From CALXJM01 sp963930325 (GTDB taxonomy: Bacteria; Bacillota; Clostridia; TANB77; CAG-508): a DNA stretch of 17,100 nt. The first letter of the stretch is position 1. Each line of letters starts with the position of its first letter. Made by a program: the position numbers and the translations under genes. Location: positions 1 through 17,100 of the forward strand of contig CAWVME010000111.1 of NCBI GenBank assembly GCA_963930325.1, given 5' to 3'. Below, piece by piece: positions 1-8,600 of this stretch. Under the pieces are notes generated by a model that saw only the letters and a list, made by a program, of their open reading frames with translations, was not told where the DNA came from and made no database searches.

Positions 1-203
1 TATGTATAACTAGTTTATTGCAAACAATATATATCGATATCTATTATGGGTCAATAGTTTTATTAAAATTTTTTAATTTTTAAAAAGTTTTGTTTAATAT
101 ACTTTTTATTATAGTAATTGTTGTTTTGATTTACTGATTCTTAACTTATATGTTGTAGTATATAAAAAAATTGTGAGCTGACTTAGTTTGCGTTTTTTGT
201 ATA
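1..203. other. AT-rich non-coding left edge
   Basis: This is very AT-rich sequence with stops in all frames and no gene I can support. A TATAAT-like hexamer at 202-207 points rightward, but no gene follows it on that strand, so I do not call a promoter. Confidence 0.5.
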
Positions 204-247
204 TAATAAAAATAGGAGTGCTCTATAAAATACTCCTATTTTTATTA
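204..247. terminator. Bidirectional intrinsic terminator at the ogt 3' end
   Basis: A perfect inverted repeat has arms at 204-219 and 232-247 around a 12-nt loop. The core GGAGT/ACTCC is flanked by A-tracts and T-tracts on each side. On the minus strand the stop codon of ogt (223-225) lies in the loop, so the last ogt codons form one arm of the hairpin. It should end the ogt transcript and could also stop rightward transcription. Confidence 0.8.
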
Positions 248-756
248 AATATTTTTATATCCGCTTTTTCAAGTTCTAGTAGTTTCATTTTTTTGTCTAT
301 TCCCCCTGCATATCCAGTTAGGTTTCCATTTTTTCCTATAACTCTATGGCAAGGAATAATAATTGATATTGGATTATGACTTACTGCTCCTCCAATTGCC
401 TGTGCTGACATGCTATTTTTTCCTTCTTGTTTTGCTATTTCTTTACCTATTTCTCCATAGGTCGTAGTCTGCCCATATGGTATTTTGCATAAGATTTTCC
501 AAACTTTTTGCCTAAATTCGCTTCCAATTGGTGCTAATTTCAGTTCTTTTATTTCAGGTTGTTCTCCATTAAAATATCTATTTAGCCAGTTTTTAGTTTT
601 TATTAATATTTCTTCATTTTCATTTTCTTTTATCTCATCGTTTACATTTTCTAAAAAATATTTTTGCCCTTTTATCCATAATCCGATTAAATAATTATTT
701 TCACTTGCTAATAGTATTTCTCCTAATATTGAATTGTAATGAGCAATGTATACCAC
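223..756 (-). CDS. ogt: Methylated-DNA--protein-cysteine S-methyltransferase
   Basis: This is a suicide DNA-repair protein that moves the alkyl group from O6-alkylguanine (and O4-alkylthymine) in DNA onto its own cysteine. The 177 residues are the normal length for single-domain Ogt. The active-site motif IIPCHRVIG places the acceptor at Cys136. The helix-turn-helix segment PYGQTTTYGEIG (about 93-104) and the GGAVSHNP strand before the active site match the family. The usual arginine-finger position reads Gln (AQAIGGA), which as far as I recall is common in Firmicute homologues. The start is GTG at 754-756 with AAGGAG at 765-770, 8 nt upstream. The gene lies downstream of the HtrA gene but has its own consensus promoter at 797-825, so it can be expressed independently. 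Confidence 0.95.
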   Translation of the reverse strand: MVYIAHYNSILGEILLASENNYLIGLWIKGQKYFLENVNDEIKENENEEILIKTKNWLNRYFNGEQPEIKELKLAPIGSEFRQKVWKILCKIPYGQTTTYGEIGKEIAKQEGKNSMSAQAIGGAVSHNPISIIIPCHRVIGKNGNLTGYAGGIDKKMKLLELEKADIKIFNKNRSIL

Positions 757-796
757 TATAAATTCTCCTTTTTATATGTCTTTATTTTTAAATTTG

Positions 797-825
797 ATTG
801 TATTATTTTTTTAAAGTTCTGTCAA
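797..825 (-). promoter_or_regulatory. Sigma-70/SigA-type promoter for ogt
   Basis: On the minus strand the -35 box is a perfect TTGACA (820-825), followed by a 17-nt spacer and the -10 box TACAAT (797-802, 5 of 6 matches). Transcription should start near 790 and give a short leader before the AAGGAG site. It sits immediately downstream of the HtrA stop codon, and I see no terminator between the two genes. Confidence 0.8.
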
Positions 826-838
826 GCTGCTATGTTTC

Positions 839-1972
839 TTATTTTTTGCCTAATACGATTTTAATTTCACTTTCTTTTTTGTTTCTTAAAATGGTTAACG
901 TTACTTCATCATTTGGTTTTTTAGTATAAATATAATTTCTTAATTCACTCATAGTATTAATTGCTTTTCCATCGATTTTGGTTATAATATCTCCTTCTTT
1001 TAGGTTGGTTTTATAGCAAGGTCCATCTAAATTGATTTGCGCTACATAAATTCCGGAGTCAAATTCGATTTCGGATGATAAGTATGGTATAACATTTTTG
1101 TCAAAACCTGCTATTCCAATATATGCTTCTTCAAAGTTTCCGGTTTGTACATAACTCTCTATAATTGGTTTAATAATATTGATTGGTACAGCAAATCCTA
1201 TTCCTTCAGCAGATGTAATCTTAATTGTGTTAATACCTATCATTTCTCCTTCTATATTAATTAATGGTCCTCCACTATTTCCTGGATTAATAGTTGCATC
1301 AGTTTGGATCAAATCTTCCATATAACTTTGCGTTCCTTCTTCTTCTATTTTTATGGTTCTATTTACAGCGCTAATAATTCCAGCGGTTACTGTTCTTTGA
1401 AATTCATATCCAATTGGATTTCCTATTGCATATACAGTTTCTCCAATTCGCACTTGGTCTGAATCCCCTATTTTAATATAGTTTAATCCTTTTGCACTTA
1501 TTTTTACAATGGCTAAATCTATATTACTGTCTGCCCATACTACAGTTCCATTATATATTTTTCCATTGTGCATAGTTACGTAGCAATTACTATACTTGTT
1601 TCCACTTACATGCCAATTTGTTAAAATATATCCATTATCTGCTACAACAACTCCTGTTCCAATTCCTAATTGAGTTGCTCCATCGGCTAAAAAAATTGAA
1701 CTTCCATTGTTTTTAATTTTAGAAATTCCTACAATTGCATTTTGTGTGTTTTCTATCATATCTGATACTGTTTCGTTGTTTTCTTTTGCCTCTTCTATAC
1801 TTAAACTCATTCTTTCTGTTTGTATTTGATTTGTTCCTACCATTGTATTGCTAATATCAATTCCAAGGTACAAACTATAAAGTAATATGGAAAAAACAGA
1901 TACAGATAGTATTAAACTTATCCATATAATGATTTTTTTAAACTTGCTATTATTTTTTTTATAACTATACAT
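839..1972 (-). CDS. htrA: Membrane-anchored HtrA/DegP-family serine protease with PDZ domain
   Basis: This is a predicted cell-surface quality-control protease (S1C family) that degrades misfolded exported proteins. In the 377-residue form, a lysine-rich N-terminus is followed by one membrane segment (about 14-37). The trypsin-like domain carries His121 (TNWHVSG), Asp152 (DLAIVKI) and Ser233 (NPGNSGGPL). A single C-terminal PDZ domain covers about 285-370. I chose the ATG at 1970-1972 because AAGGAG (1978-1983) lies 5 nt upstream. An in-frame ATG at 2032 would add 20 residues and overlap the upstream gene's stop by 8 nt, but has only a weak ribosome site. The gene lies directly downstream of the Amidase_6 gene, so the two probably share a transcript. 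The catalytic residues are all present. Confidence 0.93.
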   Translation of the reverse strand: MYSYKKNNSKFKKIIIWISLILSVSVFSILLYSLYLGIDISNTMVGTNQIQTERMSLSIEEAKENNETVSDMIENTQNAIVGISKIKNNGSSIFLADGATQLGIGTGVVVADNGYILTNWHVSGNKYSNCYVTMHNGKIYNGTVVWADSNIDLAIVKISAKGLNYIKIGDSDQVRIGETVYAIGNPIGYEFQRTVTAGIISAVNRTIKIEEEGTQSYMEDLIQTDATINPGNSGGPLINIEGEMIGINTIKITSAEGIGFAVPINIIKPIIESYVQTGNFEEAYIGIAGFDKNVIPYLSSEIEFDSGIYVAQINLDGPCYKTNLKEGDIITKIDGKAINTMSELRNYIYTKKPNDEVTLTILRNKKESEIKIVLGKK

Positions 1973-2024
1973 TTTTTCTCCTTTATTTGTTTTCTTACTC
2001 CTATTTTTCCCATAATTGTTTTCT

Positions 2025-2510
2025 TTAAACATTTTTTCTAATTTCTACTATGTGTATAAATCGAGCTTTTTGAAATGTATAACTACTTACCTTTCGATTG
2101 TATGAGTCAAATGTATGAGTTGCAACTCCTATTTTATCTAGGCTTGTTCCTTCTTGTACAACGAGCATAGAATGCCCATATGTTTTTCCATCAAAACTTA
2201 GTTGTATAATGTCTCCTAGTTCTAGTTCATGTATTTTTACATTTTTTGCATACGGTCCTATTCCTTTATTATTTATTAAAAATTGATATAAAAATTCCAC
2301 TCCCGACCACGAAGGAGATTTATTATCCCCGTTTATATAATACCATCCTTTTGTTTTACTATAGTTCATTACAGATTCTCCTGCATAAATACATTGAGAA
2401 ATGAAGCTCGTACAGTCTCCTCCTACAGCATCAAAATTATAATATTCTGGATTTCTTGCATAAGCCCATTTTTTAGCGTATTCTACGGCTTTTATTCTAT
2501 TATATTTCAT
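2025..2510 (-). CDS. Amidase_6-type cysteine-hydrolase-fold domain protein
   Basis: This 161-residue protein resembles the putative amidase domain (Amidase_6, an NlpC/P60- or CHAP-like fold) found in many Clostridia and Bacilli. Seen in the sequence: GGDCTSFISQC with the candidate nucleophile Cys33, YGHSMLV with His113, and the family's THTFDSYNR segment (131-139). Such domains are thought to act on amide bonds in cell-wall or peptide substrates; the substrate is unknown. There is no signal peptide or membrane segment, and the protein is only the domain, whereas I recall relatives often carrying an N-terminal extension. The ATG at 2508-2510 is preceded by GAGGTGA. The gene is divergent from the NRPS and just upstream of htrA, with which it is probably co-transcribed. 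The family call is fairly firm; the function is not. Confidence 0.85.
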   Translation of the reverse strand: MKYNRIKAVEYAKKWAYARNPEYYNFDAVGGDCTSFISQCIYAGESVMNYSKTKGWYYINGDNKSPSWSGVEFLYQFLINNKGIGPYAKNVKIHELELGDIIQLSFDGKTYGHSMLVVQEGTSLDKIGVATHTFDSYNRKVSSYTFQKARFIHIVEIRKNV

Positions 2511-2580
2511 TTATTTCACCTCACTATAGTATATTTTTATTTTTTACTTTTGATATTTTTTAATATTTTGTGTATTTTTC

Positions 2581-2609
2581 GTGACTTTTTTGTAAAATTA
2601 TGGTATAAT
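2581..2609 (+). promoter_or_regulatory. Extended -10 promoter for the NRPS operon
   Basis: TGGTATAAT (2601-2609) gives a perfect TATAAT -10 box with the extended TGN motif. A GTGACT -35-like box (2581-2586, 4 of 6 matches) lies 17 nt upstream. The predicted start near 2616 is followed by the ribosome site GGGGTGAG (2629-2636) and ATG at 2640. This supports 2640 as the true start of the NRPS. Confidence 0.75.
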
Positions 2610-2639
2610 CCAATTGAAATTTTATTGTGGGGTGAGTTT

Positions 2640-5600
2640 ATGGAAAACAAAATTTTTTATGATTTAACCAATCCACAAAAATCAATTTGGTTAACAGAGC
2701 AATATTTCCCTAATACGTCGATTGGAAATGTAGCAGGAACATTAATTTTTGATTCTTATGTGAATTTTGATGTTCTTGAACATTCTATTAATCTTTTTAT
2801 CAAAAAAAATGATAGTTTTAGATTAAAATTTTCAATGAATGGAAGTGAACCAGTTCAATATGTTGAACCTTATACATCTTTTAATGTTCCAATTGTTCTT
2901 GTGGATAATGAAGATGATGTTAAGAAAGTTGAACAGGATATAGTAAATACACCATTCACTATTTTAGATTCCTATCTATTTAAGTTTTCTATGTTTAGGT
3001 TTAAAAATAATAAAGGAGGGTTTATTGCTAATGTGCATCATCTTATATCAGATGCATGGACATTGGGCTTATTAATTGACGAAATAATAGAAATATATAC
3101 TTCTTTAATCGAGGAATCTTCTTTTAATTTACCAACTTTCTCTTATATTGATTATATTAACTCTGAGCAGGAATATTTATCTAGTGAAAAGTTTATACAA
3201 GATAAGAACTTTTGGAAAGAAATTTTTACTGATGTTCCTGAAGTAGCAAAACTTCCTTCTTATAGTTCATTGTCTAATTCTAGCGCCTCTAAAAGGGTAG
3301 AATATGTTTTTTCTCGCGAGCTTCAAGATAGAATGAATCATTTTTGCGCGCAAAATAAAATATCTTTATATAATTTCTTAATGGCTATTTATTCTATTTA
3401 TATTGGACGAGTAAGCAATTTAGATGAATTTACAATTGGTACTCCTCTTCTAAATAGAAGTAATTATAAAGAAAAACACACAACAGGTATGTTTGTTAGT
3501 ACAGTTCCTTTTAAAGTGTCTATTGAGTCAGACTGTTCTTTTGCAACGTTTGCTAAAAAGGTGTCAGAATCTTTCTTTTCTATTTTTCGCCATCAAAAAT
3601 ACTCTTACCAAAGTATACTTCATGACCTAAGGAAGATGGATTCGGATATCCCTAATTTATATGATATTGCGCTTTCTTATCAAAATATGCGTTCTAATAA
3701 GCAAACTTCAAAAATCAGTTATTTTTCCAGGTGGATTAGTCCTTCTGATATTTCTTGCGGATTAAATATTCATTTTTTTGATGTTAATGATATTGGTATA
3801 TTAAATGTTGCTTATGATTACCAAGTAAGTAAATACGATGAATCCTATATGGCTAATATGCATGAACGAATTTTATTTATTATAAATCAAGTTTTAAACA
3901 ATAGTTCAATTCTTTTAAAAGATATTCAAATAGCTTTAAATGCAGAAAAATTTAAGATTTTAAATGAATTCAATAATTCATTTTTAGAATATCCTTCTGA
4001 AGAAACTATAGTTAGTTTGTTTGAATCTCAAGTGCAAAAATCCCCTAATCAAATTGCTGTATGCCATAATGAAGATTTTCTAACCTATAAAGAATTAAAT
4101 GAAAAGGTAAATTCTATTGCTAATTATTTAATGTCTTTTAATCTAAATTTAAATGGCGCAATTTGTGTATGTATGAACAAAAGCATTCAATTTGTAGCTA
4201 CAATTTTAGCAGTGCAAAAAATTGGTTGTTGTTATGTTCCTATACATCCTTCTTATCCTCAAGATAGGATTGAATATATCATAAGTAACAGCAACTCTAG
4301 TTTTATTATTACAGATCATGATATAGGAATTAACAATGAAATTAACTTATCAAAGATAGACCTCTCTGGTTATTCTGTAGAAAACATAAATGTTCCGATT
4401 TTACCTGATTATTTGGCTTATATCATTTATACGTCTGGTTCAACAGGAAAGCCAAAAGGAGTTATGGTATCTCATGGGAATTTAGTAAATTTTTTATTTG
4501 CTTTTAGACATTGTTTTGAAAATAAATTCAGTTCTCAGGACAATTGTCTTTCTCTTACAAATATTTCTTTTGATGTCAGTGTGTGTGAATTATTTACACC
4601 TCTAGTTTTTGGTTCTTCTCTTGTGCTTTATCCGGAGAATACTTTAACTGACATTTCTTTGTTGTGCCAATTATTAGAAAAATTTAAAATTACTTTTTTA
4701 TACATACCACCAAATGTATTATTAGATGTTTACAAATATATTGAAAAATCGCAAACACCTATATATATTAATAAGTTACTAGTTGGCGTAGAAGCTATTA
4801 AAACAGATACATTAAACAACTTTTTAAGTTTAAATCCTGCTATGGAAATCGTTAATGGATATGGCCCTACGGAAACCACAATTTGCTGTACGTTTTATAA
4901 ATATGCTTGTCGTTCTTGTGAAGGGCAAATAGTTCCAATTGGAAAGCCAGTTTCGAACAATTCCATTTATATTTTAGATAAAAACATGAATATCCAGCCA
5001 GCTTTTGTTCCTGGTGAATTATATGTTTGTGGAAATAACGTAACAAAAGGATATTTAAATAACCCTGAGTTTACTAAAAATTCTTATTTATATAATGTAT
5101 TAAATAATCATAAGATATCTTATAAAACCGGAGATATGGCTTATTGGGATAATTCTGGTATAATTCATTTTATTGGTCGTAATGACTCTCAAATAAAATT
5201 TAGAGGGCACAGAATTGAACTCGGCGAAATTAATCACGCAGTAAAAAACATTCCTTGTGTTGATAATGCTTATACTGTACTTAAATCAGTTCAAGGTTCT
5301 GATTGTATATGTACTTATGTTGTAACATCAGAAGAGAATATCCCTTTAATTAAAGACTCTCTAAAAGATTTTTTACCTTACTACATGGTTCCTTCATACA
5401 TTATTCCAATTCAAACTATTCCTTTAACATTAAATGGTAAAGTAGATAAATCAAAATTGCCAGAATTTGTTGTTAAAAATACTGATGCCTTTGAAGCACC
5501 TGCTACTAAGTTGGAATTAGACTTGAGTTCCATTTTAGAAAATATTCTTCATCATGGTAATATTAGTGTTACTAGTAACCTATTTGAATTAGGTGCAGAT

Positions 5601-8600
5601 TCGCTTTGCTTAATTCGCTTTGCTTCAGATATTTATAATGTGCTTGGCTTTAAAGTTACTGTAAAGGATATTTTCGAATGCAAAACAATTCGAGAATTAT
5701 CTAAATTTATAGAAGAATATTTAAGTACAGAAACTGTTGAGAAGATTTCTAGTGCTCCTTTATCTGACTCTTATCCTCTTTCTTCTGCACAAAAGAGAAT
5801 ATTTCTCTCTACGCATATGGCTAATGATCAATTTAGTATTTATAATACTCCTGGTGCAGTTTTATTGGATAATCTTCCAGATATTGATAAATTAAATTAT
5901 TGTTTTAGACAATTGATTAATCGTCATGAATCTTTCCGTACATATTTTGTAACAGAAAAACATACTTTAGTGCAAAAAATTGCATCAAGTGTAGATTTTA
6001 ATATTGAAACGGAAAAGAATACTACAGATAGTTTAGAGGATATTTACCATGAGTTTATTCGACCTTTTGATTTGTCTTGTGCTCCTTTATTAAGATGCAA
6101 ATTAGTAGAACTTGGAAATAAAAAAGCTCTGCTATTGCTTGACATGCATCATATTATTTCAGATGGCAGTTCCTTAAAAATTCTTATTGATGAATTATGC
6201 AAATTATATAATGATGAACATTTATCAGAAATTTCTTTTACTTACAAAGATTTTGCTGTATGGGAAGAAAACATTCTTGCGTCTAATAAACTAGAAAAGA
6301 GTAAAAAATTTTGGCTTGAGCAGTTCGAAGATGAAGTTCCTGTTTTAAACATGCCTACTGATTATCCTAAGCCTCTTTCTATGTCTTTTAAAGGTAATAA
6401 ATTTTACATGAACCTTTCTCATGAGTTGTCTGAAAAAATTTATGAGCTTTCTAAAAGACTTAATGTCACACCATATATGCTTCTTTTATCTGCTTACTAT
6501 ATCCTACTTTCTAGATATTCTGGTCAAACAGATATTGTTGTTGGCTCTCCTAGCGCTGGTCGTAGTAAAAAGGAATTTGAAAATGTTATTGGCATGTTTG
6601 TAAACTCTTTGCCATTAAGGTGTCAGCTTGATTTAAATTCTTCATTTGAAACATTTATTGCACAAATTAAAAATCTATGTTTGAAAGCATATGAACACCA
6701 AGATTATCCATTTGACCTACTTGTAAAAGATTTGAAATTAAAAAGAGAAGCGGGTAATAACCCTATATTCGATACAACTTTTACCTATCAAAATGATGGA
6801 AATTTACCAATTAATTTAGGAGATATACACTCTTCTTATTGCGATTTAAACTCTGGCATTTCAAAATTTGCACTTTCTATTGAAGTAACTCCAAATGATT
6901 CTCACTTTAGTTTGTGTTTTGAATATAGTACAGACTTATTTAGTTCCAATTATATAGAAAGATTTGCAAATCACTATAGCAATTTGCTATTCAGTATTGT
7001 TACGAATAGTAAGCTATCTTTAAAAGATATGAAGTTACTTTCTGAAGATGAATTAAAAGAAATTTTATATAATTTTAATGATACTTCTGTGCCTTACCCT
7101 AGAGAAAAAAGTATCATCGAATTATTTGAGGAACAAGTAGAAAAAAATCCACATAAAACAGCAATTGTATATGAAAACCAAAAATTTACTTATGAAGAAT
7201 TAAATTTAAAATCTAATCAATTGGCTCATTTTCTTAAAAAATCTGGTGTGTCAGAAAACTCAATCGTTTCTTTGTTTTTAGATAAGTCTCTTGAAATGGT
7301 GATTGGTTTTCTTGCTATACTCAAAATTAATTGTTGTATTTTACCGATTGATATTAATTTTCCAGCAGAAAGAATTTCTTTTATTGTTAGAAATTCAAAT
7401 TCTGCAATTATGCTCACACAAAAAAACATTTTGGGTAGACTAACTGTTCCTATGCAGACTATTTGTATTGATTTAGATAATGACAATATCTATTCTTCTG
7501 ATAAGTGGTATAATCTAAATCTACAATATTCAGCTGAATCTCCTTCATATTTAATGTATACTTCTGGTTCTACTGGAAATCCAAAAGGAGTTTTATTATC
7601 TAACAGAAATGTAGTTAGATTAGTAAAAAACATTAATTATATTAAATTTCGAGAAGAAGAAAGAATTTTGCAAGTTGCTACAGTTGTATTTGATGCATGT
7701 ATTTTTGAAACTTGGACTGCATTACTAAATGGTTTTTCTCTACATTTAATAAAGAAAGAGTCCTTGCTTGATATTTCTGAATTTGAAGAATATTTAAGCT
7801 CACATAAAATTACTATTCTTTTATTAACTTCTGCTTTATTTAATCAAATGGCTGAAGAAAAACCTTCTATATTTGAAAACGCCTATACTTTATTAGTTGG
7901 AGGAGATGTCCTTTCTCCGCAACATATTAATAAGGTAAAAACTAGTTGTCCTAATTTGAAAATAGTAAATGCTTATGGTCCGACAGAAAACGGTACTATA
8001 TCTACTTTCTTTGAAGTTGATAAATTGTATGAAAATAGCATTCCTATAGGATCTCCTATTACAAATTCAACAGCTTATGTGGTAGATAATTTCGGAAATT
8101 TACAAGGAATTGATATGCCTGGTGAATTATATGTTGGAGGAGATGGTGTTGCTTCTGGTTACTTTAATAACCCTTCTTTAACTGCTGAAAAATTTGTTTC
8201 AAACTATTTTTCACAAGAAGGTATGTTATATAAAACAGGCGATTTAGCAAAATGGCTTCCAGATGGTTCTTTGGAGTTCTTAGGCAGAATTGACTCTCAA
8301 GTAAAAATTCGTGGATATAGAATTGAGTTAAAAGAAATCGAAAATAGAATATTAAAATTTGATGGAATAAAAGAATGTTTTGTAACTGATTTTAAAAATG
8401 GTAATGATAAATTTTTATGTGCTTACTTTGTATCAGACTTTCCTATTGATATTTCTGTATTAAAATCTTATTTGTCTGAACTTCTCCCTTCTTATATGTT
8501 ACCAAGGTTTTATGTTCAGCTAGACGCTCTCCCATTAACAATTAATGGAAAAATTAACAGAAATCAACTTCCTAAAAATTTTGATGTACTTACAGAAATC

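Noticed and set aside
2394..2639. In-frame upstream extension of the NRPS reading frame (82 extra hydrophobic residues)
   Set aside because: It overlaps the divergent amidase gene, lies before the promoter at 2581-2609, and has no NRPS homology; the ATG at 2640 has a ribosome site and matches the start of the C domain.
7226..7486. Minus-strand ORF inside NRPS module 2 (and similar short ones at 6421-6603 and 8771-9022)
   Set aside because: These are shadows of the NRPS frame with no ribosome sites or recognisable products.
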